NCBI GenBank assembly: GCA_003561815.1
Contig: PWVP01000143.1
Coordinates: 1-20,402 of the forward strand
Direction of reading: 5' to 3'
Length of the DNA: 20,402 nucleotides
From: Campylobacterota bacterium
Lineage (GTDB): Bacteria > Campylobacterota > Campylobacteria > Campylobacterales > SZUA-545
Shown: positions 1 to 7,798 of the stretch, one piece after another
How the letters are laid out: the number at the start of each line of letters is the position of its first letter
Numbering within the stretch: the stretch's first letter is position 1
The notes under the pieces: generated by a model
Seen by the model: the letters and a program-made list of their open reading frames with translations, nothing else
Told to the model about the DNA's origin: nothing
Database searches by the model: none
Made by a program: the position numbers and the translations under genes

Positions 1-2015
1 CCCCCCATCCGCTCTTCGATAATGGTCTTAGAGAGCGAAAGCCCCACGCCGGTGCCCTTCTCCCCTTTGGTGGAGACGAAAGGATCAAAAATCGCATCGG
101 GTAGAAGCGCCTCATCGATCCCCCCGCCATTATCCTGCACCCGCACCACGCTCTGGGACCCATCGCTCTGCACCTCGATCGTGATGCGCGGCTCTGACAC
201 CTCCCGCTGTATGAGCGCATCGATGGCGTTGTTGAGCAGGTTTAAGATCACCTGCTGAAACTCGTTTGCAAACCCCTGAAGCCGCACCCCCTCATCGGCT
301 CTAATCGCTAGCGCGATGGAGGCCTTTTGCAGCGTGGGTTCCAGCAGCCGAATAACCCGATCGAGCGAAGGGCGCAGCTCGAAACGCTCCTTTTGGCGAT
401 CGGGCTTGTAGAAGCTGCGAAACTCATCCATGGTCTGGCTCATAAAGTGGACATGATCCATGATGCGATCGGCCCCCTCTTGAGCGCGCTGCGCATCAAG
501 CTCACCCATCTGCGCATCCATCGCCATCGCCTGTGCGCCCAGCCCGATGGCATTAAGCGGCTGCTTCCACTGGTGGGCGATCGTGCCGATCATGTTGCCC
601 AGCTCCGCCATCTTCGACTGCTGAATGAGCAGCTTGCGGCTTTTTTCCTGCTCCTGCTCCAGCGCCATGCGCCGCTGCACTTCGCTCTCCACATGCAGCG
701 CCAGCTGCTCGTTAAACCGCTCTAGAAGATCCTCGTGCTGCTTCTGTTCGGTGATATCCCGGCACACCGCCACCACCATATAGACCCTTTTTTGGCGATC
801 GAGAATGGGGTTGAGCACCACCATCCAGGTGCGCGCCCTCTCATCGAGCGCAAACTGCTGCTCGTAGGTGAGGCTATCGCGCTGCTCTATCGCCGCCTGG
901 CAGTGGCGTACCAGTTCAGGGCCGATGGGATCGAGCTGCGCGATATCGCGCCCGCTAAGCGTCGCCGCCTCAGCGCCGAGCATACGGCTTAGGGCAGGGT
1001 TGGCCTCTTTACAGCGGAGGCGATCGCCCTGCAGGCGGATCATCAAGATCGGATCGCTGATGTTGCGAAAGAGGGAGCGATAGAGCGCTTCGCTGCGGTT
1101 TCGCTGATAGAGGGCGCGATCGAGCCGGCGGGCAAAAAGATAGCCCGCAGCGGCCAGCAGCGCCCAAAGCAGTGCGGCCACCGGCGCCCAGAGTCGCCAG
1201 GAGGCGAGCGCCTCGGCGTGGGGAATCGCACTGGCCACCACCAGCCCATACTCGCTGCTAAGCGGGTGGGCGGTGCCGATATAGAGCTGATGGCTGTGCG
1301 GCGCCTCAAAGATCCGCGTCAGTGGCTGGGTTAGGGGCGACTGCTCCTTTAAAAGCGCCATCTGCTCGCCCGGCTGCAAAGCGGCGCCGTCACTTAAGTG
1401 CAAAAGCACCTCCCCGTTTGTCCGGGCCAGCAGCACCGGCAGACCCGGTTCGGCCAGTCGGCTTAAGCTTCGGCTCAAAACATCCAGCCGCAGGTGGGCC
1501 ACCGCCACTGCCGCCGCCTCCTGGTGCCGCACCTGATAAACAAAGCCCACCTGGCGCAGCGATTCGCCCTCTAGCGGCGACTCAAAGGGGGGCGTAATAA
1601 AGCGCGCGGGCGCCTGAATGGGCGCTTCAGGCAGGTGCGCCCCTGGCCCCTCCAGCGGGCTCGGATAAGAGTCGATGAGCGGCGTGCCGGTGGGGGCTAA
1701 AAGTGCCAGACGGGTGACCTCTGGATGGCTGGCCGCACCGAAACGAAACAGCGCGGTCACCGGGTTTTGCATCCGCACCGGATCGGAGAGGTACGCCTCG
1801 CCACCCTGACGCATCAGATGCTCCAGCTGCTCGAAGCGATCCTCAAGCAGTACGGCGTAGGTGTGGGCCTCCTTCTGGGTCTGAAGCTCCGCTTTAGCCA
1901 CCCCATGCTGGTGGGTACTCATCAGGGCATAGAGCAAGATCGCACCGCTTAAAAGCGCCACAATCCACCAAACCGTCCGGGGCGAAATGCCACCCCCCTT
2001 TAAATGTTCCGGCAT
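1..2015 (-). CDS. Membrane sensor histidine kinase, PAS-containing (C-terminus cut by window edge)
   Basis: This is a two-component sensor kinase that should autophosphorylate a histidine and pass the phosphate to a response regulator. About 671 residues are visible. A transmembrane helix lies near residues 14-32 and a second near 272-291, enclosing a periplasmic sensor of about 240 residues, probably Cache/PDC-like judging from architecture only. A PAS domain follows at about 310-430 and ends in a DITEQK motif, then a coiled segment rich in E, Q and R. The H-box reads IAHQWKQPLNAI, with the phospho-accepting histidine at about 481. The N-box (FQQVILNLLNNAIDA) is near 590, the G1 box DNGGGID near 627 and the G2 box GTGVGLSLSKT near 655. 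The frame is still open at base 1, so only the last residues are missing. The ATG at 2015 has AGGGGA just upstream. No response regulator gene is in the window. The ligand is unknown. Confidence 0.9.
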   Translation of the reverse strand, partial: MPEHLKGGGISPRTVWWIVALLSGAILLYALMSTHQHGVAKAELQTQKEAHTYAVLLEDRFEQLEHLMRQGGEAYLSDPVRMQNPVTALFRFGAASHPEVTRLALLAPTGTPLIDSYPSPLEGPGAHLPEAPIQAPARFITPPFESPLEGESLRQVGFVYQVRHQEAAAVAVAHLRLDVLSRSLSRLAEPGLPVLLARTNGEVLLHLSDGAALQPGEQMALLKEQSPLTQPLTRIFEAPHSHQLYIGTAHPLSSEYGLVVASAIPHAEALASWRLWAPVAALLWALLAAAGYLFARRLDRALYQRNRSEALYRSLFRNISDPILMIRLQGDRLRCKEANPALSRMLGAEAATLSGRDIAQLDPIGPELVRHCQAAIEQRDSLTYEQQFALDERARTWMVVLNPILDRQKRVYMVVAVCRDITEQKQHEDLLERFNEQLALHVESEVQRRMALEQEQEKSRKLLIQQSKMAELGNMIGTIAHQWKQPLNAIGLGAQAMAMDAQMGELDAQRAQEGADRIMDHVHFMSQTMDEFRSFYKPDRQKERFELRPSLDRVIRLLEPTLQKASIALAIRADEGVRLQGFANEFQQVILNLLNNAIDALIQREVSEPRITIEVQSDGSQSVVRVQDNGGGIDEALLPDAIFDPFVSTKGEKGTGVGLSLSKTIIEERMG

Positions 2016-2049
2016 CCGATCCCCTTTTATCTACTTAGCGACAAAACGC

Positions 2050-2055
2050 TACAAT
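2050..2055 (+). promoter_or_regulatory. Candidate -10 element for the FIST-EAL gene
   Basis: TACAAT lies 26 bases before the ATG at 2082, inside the 66-base divergent region 2016-2081. No good -35 box is seen, which is usual for sigma-70 promoters of Campylobacterota. An AGGAG ribosome site at 2072-2076 follows. The assignment is by pattern only. Confidence 0.4.
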
Positions 2056-2081
2056 CTATTCAGTTTAGCGCAGGAGCGTGA

Positions 2082-4874
2082 ATGAAGTGTGTAAATGTGT
2101 GCTACACCACCGAAAAGGTGCTGCTTGAGACGCTCAAACAGCACCGGCTCGATGAGGAGCAGACGCTACTGGTGCAGATTTTTAGCGGCAACACCGATCC
2201 GGGCGCACTTGAGCAGGTGTGTCAGGCGGTGCGCACACACCTTCCCCAGGCGGTCGTGATTGGGGCAACCACCGCCGGAGAGATTGAGGGGGGTACGATC
2301 AGCCAGGGGCAGACCCTCCTCTCAATCGCCGCCTTTGAGCAGACCCGCCTGCTGCCGCTCTATTATGATAGCTGCGATGAGTTGGTGGGCGAGCTGATTG
2401 GCGATCGGCTCTTAAGCGATCGGATTAAAGCGGCCATCCTCTTTACCGACGGGATCGGAAGCAACCCGGAGGCGATGCTGGCTGCACTGGCCCAGAAGCG
2501 GCCCGAACTGGTGGTTGCCGGCGGGGCGGCGGCGGATAACGGGCGCTTTGAGAGGACCTGGATTATCTTCGGCGATCAGATCGCCACGCAGGGGGTGGCA
2601 GGGGTCGCCTTCGATAATCCCGATCTGCACATCGGGCGTCAGGCGCGGCTGGGCTATCTTCCACTGGGGCGAAGCATGCGGGTGACCAAAGCGCAGGGCC
2701 ATCAGCTTTTCGAGCTCGATCGCCAGCCGATCCGATCGGTGATCGGCCACTATCTGGGGCATGAGACCCTTGAGGGGCTACCCGGCAGCATCGTGCAGTT
2801 TCCACTGCTCAAAGAGGGGGCGCAGGTTCCCATCGCGCGGGCTCCGGTGGCGGCGCCGGATGATGGCAGTCTGGTCTATGCCGGTCACCTTCAAGAGGGC
2901 GATCAGGTGCGCTTTGCGATTGCGGGTAGCGAGCTGAGTGCCGATGGTGCCACCGCCTGCTGGGAGACCATCGAGCAGCAGCCGATCGAGGCGATCTGGG
3001 TCTACTCCTGCATGGGGCGCCGCGCACTGCTGGAGCGAAGTCTGGAGCGGGAGTTTAAGGCGCTGGGCACCAACCGTCCCATCAGCGGGTTTTTTACCTA
3101 TGGGGAGTTTTTTCACAACGGCGCGCAGAACGATATGCTCAACCTCACCACCACCATCCTTACCCTCTCAGAGGGGGGCCACATCCCTAAAGCGGCCACA
3201 GCCGCCACGCCGCACGCCCCAGATGGCAATCTACTCCACACCCTCTCTCATCTGGTCACCACCGTCAGCCGGGAGCTGGAGGAGGCGGTCAGCTCTTTAG
3301 AGGCGTACCGTCTGGCCAATGACGAGATCGCGCTTATCTCCTGCACCGATACCGAGGGGGTGATCACCCACGCCAATGACGCCTTCTGTGCCACAAGCGG
3401 CTATAGCCGCGAAGAGCTGATCGGCCAAAACCATCGCATCGTGCGCCACCCCGATGTCGAGCCGGCGGTCTATGAGCAGATGTGGCAGCGCATCCGCAGT
3501 GGCCACATCTGGCGGGGGCTGCTGCCCAACCGCGCACGATCGGGTGAGACCTACCATGTGGATATGGCGATCGTACCGATTTGTGATAGCCAGGGGGCCA
3601 TCCGTGAGTATATCGCCGTTCGCCACGATGTGACCCGCCTGATCGATCAGGAGCGCCAGATTGCCGCGCACGCCACTGATCCGCTCACCCGTCTGCCCAA
3701 CCGCAGCGCCTTTTTCGATCGGCTCCTTAAAAAACAAAAGCCCGCCGTCGCGCTGCTCAATGTCGATCGCTTCCGGGATATCAACAGCTTCTACGGTTTC
3801 AAAGCGGGCGATCAGCTTCTGTGTGAGCTCACAGAACAGCTCCTGGCACTCTGCGGCCCGGATCTGGAGCTCTTTCGCGTTGGGGGTGATCTCTTCTTGC
3901 TTTTGAGCGACAACCTGAGCGCCGATGCGCTCAAAAAGCGGGTACAGGCGCTTCAGCAGGCGATCGCCGCTACCCTCTTTTTGGAGCAGAGCTTTGGCGC
4001 TTCGATCCGCTTGAGTGCCGGGATCGCCGAGGGGGCGTGGCAGGTGCTCAGCCGGGCTGAGGCGGCGCTCAACCGGGCGCAGGAGCGCAGAAGCGATCTG
4101 GCCATCGCCCACGAAGATGATGACCGCACCACCGAACAAAACCTCAAGATGATCGGCATCCTCCGCCAGGCGGTGGCCCAGCCGTGGTGGGTGGTGCCCC
4201 ACTTTCAGCCCATCGTGCGCGCCGCAGATGGCCAGATTATCAAGTACGAAGCGCTGATGCGCCTTCGCGATCAGGAGGGGGTGCTTCATAGCCCCTTTAG
4301 CTTCCTGGAGCTGGCCAAGCGGTCGCGCTACTACCCCAGCCTCACCCGCGCCATGATCGAAGGGAGCCTGATGCAGTTTGCCCGGCGGCCAGAGGGGCTC
4401 ACCCTCAACCTCTCAGCCGAGGATATCCAAAACAGCGAGACGATGGCGTTTCTCTACCGCGCGATCGAGGGGTTTGCCGATCCGACGCGGCTGACACTGG
4501 AGGTGACCGAGTCGGAGATGATTGAGGATTACGAGAGTGTGATTGCCGCCATCGCCAAGCTCAAAGCGCTGGGAGCGAGTATTGCGATCGATGACTTTGG
4601 CAGCGGCTACTCCAACTTCGCCTATCTTACCCGCCTGCAGGCGGACTATCTCAAGATTGATGGCTCCATTGTTCGCGAGATTGTGCAGAATGAAGATGCC
4701 TACCACACCCTCTGTGCCATCGTCGATCTGGCCAAGCGGTTTAATATGCAGACGGTAGCGGAGTTTATCTCATCAGAGGCGGTGGCGCTCAAGGCGCAAG
4801 AGGCGGGGGTGGACTACTGGCAGGGGTTCTATGTGGGAAAGCCCGCACCGCTTCGAAACGAAGAAGCGGATTAG
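2082..4874 (+). CDS. FIST-PAS-GGDEF(degenerate)-EAL protein, predicted c-di-GMP phosphodiesterase
   Basis: This is a 930-residue cytoplasmic signalling protein. No signal peptide or membrane helix is seen. Residues about 20-360 look like FIST N and C sensor domains, a family proposed to bind small ligands such as amino acids. A PAS domain at about 405-530 has the Aer-type features RHPDV (histidine 456), WRG and NRARSGETYHV, which suggests a redox or flavin sensor. A GGDEF domain follows at about 535-680, but its signature reads GGDLF at 601-605, so cyclase activity is probably lost. The C-terminal EAL domain (about 690-925) looks active: E723-A-L, NLSAED, EVTES, the DDFGSGYS loop with D837 and D838, K858, E894 and Q914 are all present. 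The expected reaction is c-di-GMP to pGpG. The ATG at 2082 has AGGAG six bases upstream. It diverges from the histidine kinase and converges on the ydcH-like gene with a 10-base gap. Confidence 0.9.
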   Translation: MKCVNVCYTTEKVLLETLKQHRLDEEQTLLVQIFSGNTDPGALEQVCQAVRTHLPQAVVIGATTAGEIEGGTISQGQTLLSIAAFEQTRLLPLYYDSCDELVGELIGDRLLSDRIKAAILFTDGIGSNPEAMLAALAQKRPELVVAGGAAADNGRFERTWIIFGDQIATQGVAGVAFDNPDLHIGRQARLGYLPLGRSMRVTKAQGHQLFELDRQPIRSVIGHYLGHETLEGLPGSIVQFPLLKEGAQVPIARAPVAAPDDGSLVYAGHLQEGDQVRFAIAGSELSADGATACWETIEQQPIEAIWVYSCMGRRALLERSLEREFKALGTNRPISGFFTYGEFFHNGAQNDMLNLTTTILTLSEGGHIPKAATAATPHAPDGNLLHTLSHLVTTVSRELEEAVSSLEAYRLANDEIALISCTDTEGVITHANDAFCATSGYSREELIGQNHRIVRHPDVEPAVYEQMWQRIRSGHIWRGLLPNRARSGETYHVDMAIVPICDSQGAIREYIAVRHDVTRLIDQERQIAAHATDPLTRLPNRSAFFDRLLKKQKPAVALLNVDRFRDINSFYGFKAGDQLLCELTEQLLALCGPDLELFRVGGDLFLLLSDNLSADALKKRVQALQQAIAATLFLEQSFGASIRLSAGIAEGAWQVLSRAEAALNRAQERRSDLAIAHEDDDRTTEQNLKMIGILRQAVAQPWWVVPHFQPIVRAADGQIIKYEALMRLRDQEGVLHSPFSFLELAKRSRYYPSLTRAMIEGSLMQFARRPEGLTLNLSAEDIQNSETMAFLYRAIEGFADPTRLTLEVTESEMIEDYESVIAAIAKLKALGASIAIDDFGSGYSNFAYLTRLQADYLKIDGSIVREIVQNEDAYHTLCAIVDLAKRFNMQTVAEFISSEAVALKAQEAGVDYWQGFYVGKPAPLRNEEAD

Positions 4875-4905
4875 GGCGACTGGCTTAGCCCTCCTGGGAC
4901 TTCTT
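4861..4905. terminator. Weak two-way hairpin between the FIST-EAL and ydcH-like genes
   Basis: AAGAAG (4861-4866) pairs with CTTCTT (4900-4905), and AGGGC (4873-4877) with GCCCT (4888-4892), flanking the two convergent stop codons. The structure is imperfect and overlaps both coding ends. No long T-run follows, so it is only a possible bidirectional terminator. Confidence 0.25.
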
Positions 4906-5112
4906 ATACTCCATAATCATGGCGTAGGCCTCATCTTTTAGGCGGAGCTTCTCTTTTTTGAGCTTCTCCAGCTCAAAGTGGTCCATATGCTCGCGGCCGG
5001 CGTCTACAGCGGCAATCTCGTCATCAAGCTGGTTGTGCTTCTCAAAAATCTTTGCAAAATGGGCGTTCTCCTGTTTGAGGATACTGATCTCATCACGGTA
5101 CTCGTGCAGCAT
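4885..5112 (-). CDS. YdcH/DUF465 family small protein
   Basis: This is a 75-residue charged helical protein of the YdcH (DUF465) family, whose biochemical role is not established. The family pattern is visible: an N-terminal LHEYRDEISILK, a central FAKIFEKHNQLDDEI, and a C-terminal LEKLKKEKLRLKDE followed by Y and M residues. The whole chain should form an antiparallel helical hairpin, with no membrane segment. The ATG at 5112 has an AAGGAG site about nine bases upstream. It is the last gene of the apparent ppk2-argJ-ydcH run, with about 48 bases between the argJ stop and its start. The family call is firm, the function open. Confidence 0.8.
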   Translation of the reverse strand: MLHEYRDEISILKQENAHFAKIFEKHNQLDDEIAAVDAGREHMDHFELEKLKKEKLRLKDEAYAMIMEYKKSQEG

Positions 5113-5160
5113 CTACATCTACTCCTTCTGGGTTTTTCGCCATTTTACTCGCTTAGGGCT

Positions 5161-6330
5161 TTAGGTGCGGTAATCGGCGTTGATCTGGACATACTCATAG
5201 CCCAGATCGCACCCATAGGCGACAAAACGCCCCTCCCCCTGACCGAGATCGCAGGTAATCTTAAAGCTCTCACCCGCTAGCACCTTGGCCGCCCGGACCT
5301 CGATCGAAGCATCCATGCAGTTTTGGCCCCGATCGTAGAGCACCACCTCACCGATGGCGATACTCAGGGTATCGGGATCGCAGCGTACCTGTGCCGCGCC
5401 GATCGTGGCGGCCAGCCGCCCCCAGTTGGGATCCTCGCCAAACAGGGCGGTCTTAACCAGCAGTGAGTTGCTCAGCATCTTGGCCGCCTTCTGGGCCTCC
5501 TGATCGCTCGCAGCACCCCTCACCTCAAAGGCGGCGAGCTTTTTGGCCCCTTCGCCATCGCGCACCATCTCCAGCGCCAGATAGTGCAGCGCGCGCTTTA
5601 AGACCTCCCCGAACGCCTCGGGCTCATAGACGCCACTCAAGCCGTTGGCGTAGATAAAGACCGAGTCGTTGGTGGACATATCCCCATCGACACTGATGGC
5701 GTTAAAGCTGTGCACCATGCTCTCCTCCAGGTGCTGCTGCAGCGCCGCCTGGGGCACGGCGGCATCGGTGGTGACAAAGCAGAGCATCGTCGCCAGCTGC
5801 GGGGCGATCATCCCCGCCCCCTTGGCCATCGCACCGATCGTAAAGCGGCCCGAGTCGGTCTCCACCTCAAAGGCGATCTGTTTATCCCACCGATCGGTGG
5901 TCAAAATCGCCTGGGCGGCCGCATCGGGGTTCTGGGCACTAAAGTCAAACCGCTCAATCCCTGCTACGATTTTTTCCACCGGCAACGGCACACCAATCAC
6001 CCCGGTGGAGCTCATCAGCGGATTTTCAAAGGGCACCCTCTCAAGCACCGCCTGGACCGCTTCGATGCCCGCCTGAGCGGTCATGGCATTGGCGTTTTTG
6101 GCGTTGATAATCACCCCCTGGCTCTTTTGGCCAAGGCGCTCTTTAGCGTGCAGAAGCGGGGCGGCCTGAAAGCGGTTGGCGGTAAAGGTGGCCGCCACAT
6201 CGCAGGGTATCTCGCTGCGGATAAAGGCCAGATCGGGCTGATCGCCCGGGCGCAAACCGCAGTTGAGCCCATCGGCATAGAACCCCTGGGGGGCACACAC
6301 CCCACAGGTGACAGAGAAGAACTGCGTCAT
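5161..6330 (-). CDS. argJ: Bifunctional glutamate N-acetyltransferase / N-acetylornithine acetyltransferase
   Basis: ArgJ recycles the acetyl group in arginine synthesis. It moves acetyl from N-acetylornithine to glutamate, and in bifunctional forms it also uses acetyl-CoA. The 389-residue length is normal for the family. The self-cleavage region reads KGAGMIAPQLATML, with the expected cut between A180 and the nucleophile T181, giving alpha and beta chains. NSTG-like (MSSTGVIG), FNAISVDGDMSTNDS and the C-terminal NADYRT are further family marks. It is cytoplasmic. The ATG at 6330 follows the ppk2 stop with no gap (TAG then ATG), and a GAGG site lies inside the ppk2 end, so the two are probably translated together. 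Whether it is mono- or bifunctional cannot be decided from sequence alone. No other arg gene is nearby. Confidence 0.95.
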   Translation of the reverse strand: MTQFFSVTCGVCAPQGFYADGLNCGLRPGDQPDLAFIRSEIPCDVAATFTANRFQAAPLLHAKERLGQKSQGVIINAKNANAMTAQAGIEAVQAVLERVPFENPLMSSTGVIGVPLPVEKIVAGIERFDFSAQNPDAAAQAILTTDRWDKQIAFEVETDSGRFTIGAMAKGAGMIAPQLATMLCFVTTDAAVPQAALQQHLEESMVHSFNAISVDGDMSTNDSVFIYANGLSGVYEPEAFGEVLKRALHYLALEMVRDGEGAKKLAAFEVRGAASDQEAQKAAKMLSNSLLVKTALFGEDPNWGRLAATIGAAQVRCDPDTLSIAIGEVVLYDRGQNCMDASIEVRAAKVLAGESFKITCDLGQGEGRFVAYGCDLGYEYVQINADYRT

Positions 6331-7245
6331 CTACACATCCTCTTGCACATCCATCCGGTGGTAGCGTTTCACCACCGCCGGATCGGGGCTGAGCAGCACC
6401 TTGCTGTTTTTTCCTTTGGGCTCGTAGGGGATTGTGGAGAGCACATAGCGGATCGCCTCCAGCCGCGCGCTGAGCTTATCGTTGCTGTTGACAATAATCC
6501 AGGGCGCGTAGCCGGTGTGGGTGCGGCTAAACATCTGCTCTTTATAGCGGGTAAAGTCATCCCACCGCTTCTGTGCCTCGAGATCGACGGGGCTGAGCTT
6601 CCACTGCTTAAGCGGGTTGTTCTCCCGCTCCTTAAAGCGGGCGCGCTGGGTCTCTTTAGAGATGGAGAACCAGAACTTGATCAGGATAATCCCGTCATTG
6701 ACCAGCGCGTGCTCGATCTCGGGCACCTCATGCATAAACCGCTCATACTGCTCCTCGGTGCAGAAGTTAAAGACCGGCTCAACCACCGCGCGGTTGTACC
6801 AGCTACGATCGAAAAAGACAATCTCGCCGGGGTTGGGCAGCTGGGCCATGTAGCGCTGGAAGTAAAACTGCCCCATCTCCACCTCGGTGGGTTTAGGCAG
6901 CGCCACCACCCGGTATTTCCGGGGATTGAGGCTCTCGGTAAAGCGCTTAATCGCACCCCCCTTACCCGCTGCGTCACGCCCCTCAAACAAGATCACCACC
7001 CGCAGGTTGTTCTCATGGACCCAGTTTTGTAACCGGATGAGCTCCACCTGTAGCGATTTGAGCTCCGACTCGTAGGTGACCGTTCGCACCGCTTTGGCGA
7101 TCTTTTTGCCTTTGATCATCTGCTTTAGACCCGATTTGGTCCTTAAAAGCGCGATCTTTTTGCGCACGCCGTTAAGCTTCTTTTTCGCCTCTTCGTCCTG
7201 TAGGCTACCCTCTATCTGGTCCAGATCCTCAAAAAGTGTCTCCAA
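6331..7245 (-). CDS. ppk2: Polyphosphate kinase 2 family protein
   Basis: PPK2 enzymes transfer phosphate between polyphosphate and nucleotides, usually making GTP or ATP from the diphosphates. Seen here are the Walker A motif GRDAAGKGG (residues about 89-97), the Walker B region FFDRSWYNRA (about 144-153), and the basic lid KERENNPLKQWKLSP. It is a single-domain protein of 304 residues, a usual length. The start is set at a TTG (7245-7243), because a perfect AGGAGG lies five bases before it. The upstream in-frame GTG at 7266 lacks such a site and would bury the AGGAGG inside the gene. The N-terminal 60 residues are charged and helical. It is the first gene of the run with argJ, and its stop abuts the argJ ATG. 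The subclass, and so the nucleotide preference, is not certain. Confidence 0.9.
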   Translation of the reverse strand: METLFEDLDQIEGSLQDEEAKKKLNGVRKKIALLRTKSGLKQMIKGKKIAKAVRTVTYESELKSLQVELIRLQNWVHENNLRVVILFEGRDAAGKGGAIKRFTESLNPRKYRVVALPKPTEVEMGQFYFQRYMAQLPNPGEIVFFDRSWYNRAVVEPVFNFCTEEQYERFMHEVPEIEHALVNDGIILIKFWFSISKETQRARFKERENNPLKQWKLSPVDLEAQKRWDDFTRYKEQMFSRTHTGYAPWIIVNSNDKLSARLEAIRYVLSTIPYEPKGKNSKVLLSPDPAVVKRYHRMDVQEDV

Positions 7246-7250
7246 AATTA

Positions 7251-7256
7251 CCTCCT
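7251..7256 (-). promoter_or_regulatory. Strong Shine-Dalgarno that fixes the ppk2 start
   Basis: CCTCCT on the plus strand reads AGGAGG on the minus strand, five bases before TTG at 7245. It argues against the longer GTG start at 7266. Confidence 0.75.
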
Positions 7257-7278
7257 CTGCTCTCACTTCGTATGGTTA

Positions 7279-7284
7279 ATTGTA
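7279..7284 (-). promoter_or_regulatory. Candidate -10 element for ppk2-argJ
   Basis: Read on the minus strand this is TACAAT, about 33 bases before the TTG start of ppk2, in the divergent ppk2/trmL spacer. No clear -35 box is seen. Pattern evidence only. Confidence 0.4.
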
Positions 7285-7304
7285 GGGCGATCAGCTTAAA
7301 GCTG

Positions 7305-7310
7305 TAAAAT
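7305..7310 (+). promoter_or_regulatory. Candidate -10 element for trmL
   Basis: TAAAAT preceded directly by TG lies 20 bases before the trmL ATG at 7331, in an AT-rich island of a GC-rich window. There is no convincing -35 box. Confidence 0.35.
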
Positions 7311-7330
7311 AGCGTCAAAAAAGAGTGTAG

Positions 7331-7798
7331 ATGTTTAATGTCGTTCTACTAAGCCCCAAGATCCCCCAAAACACCGGGAGCATCGGGCGCAGCTGCGTCT
7401 GTACCGGCAGTGCGCTGCATGTGATCGGCCCCACGCCGATCGACTTTGGCGAGAAGCGGCTTAGGCGGGCGGGGATGGACTACTGGCAGGCGCTGGCCTT
7501 TAGCTTCTATCCCGATCTCGAGCAGTTCTTAGCGCAGCACCCCATCACCGATCGGCACCTCTTTTTGACCACCCGAAGTGATCGAATCTACTTTGAGGCA
7601 TCGATCGAGCCGGGGGATTTTCTGTGGTTTGGCAGTGAGGATAGCGGGCTTCCCGATGCGCTTCTTCAGCGCTATGGCGATCAGACGCGCACTCTGCCCA
7701 TGAAAGCGGGCTTTCGTAGCCTCAATCTCGCCAGTGCGGCCACAGCGGTTCTGTATGAGGGGGTGCGCCAAAACTACTCGGCAGCGCGCTTTAGGTAA
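7331..7798 (+). CDS. trmL: tRNA (cytidine(34)-2'-O)-methyltransferase
   Basis: TrmL, a SPOUT-fold enzyme, methylates the 2'-hydroxyl of the wobble base 34 in certain leucine tRNAs using S-adenosylmethionine. The 155-residue length matches this minimal SPOUT family. Motifs are IPQNTGSIGRSC near the N-terminus (N14, R20), KRLRRAGMDYW, FGSEDSGLP (100-108), and the knot motif LPMKAGFRSLNLASA (122-136). There is no N-terminal RNA-binding extension. The start is ATG at 7331 with a weak AAGAG site. Its stop at 7796-7798 lies inside the opposing sirtuin gene, a 25-base convergent overlap. It appears to be a single-gene transcript. Confidence 0.92.
   Translation: MFNVVLLSPKIPQNTGSIGRSCVCTGSALHVIGPTPIDFGEKRLRRAGMDYWQALAFSFYPDLEQFLAQHPITDRHLFLTTRSDRIYFEASIEPGDFLWFGSEDSGLPDALLQRYGDQTRTLPMKAGFRSLNLASAATAVLYEGVRQNYSAARFR

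Noticed and set aside
599..605. Possible active diguanylate cyclase in the FIST-EAL protein
   Set aside because: These numbers are protein residues: the signature there is GGDLF rather than GGDEF/GGEEF, so the metal-binding acidic residue is missing.
327..992. Plus-strand open frames at the left edge
   Set aside because: They lie opposite the histidine kinase, whose H, N, G1 and G2 boxes are clear on the minus strand.
3297..4289. A 330-codon minus-strand open frame inside the FIST-EAL gene
   Set aside because: The plus strand encodes intact PAS, GGDEF and EAL motifs here. The opposite frame shows no domain and no ribosome site.
5710..7032. A 440-codon plus-strand open frame opposite argJ and ppk2
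   Set aside because: It crosses the boundary of two well-recognised minus-strand genes, has no family motif, and is a known effect of GC-rich codon use on the opposite strand.
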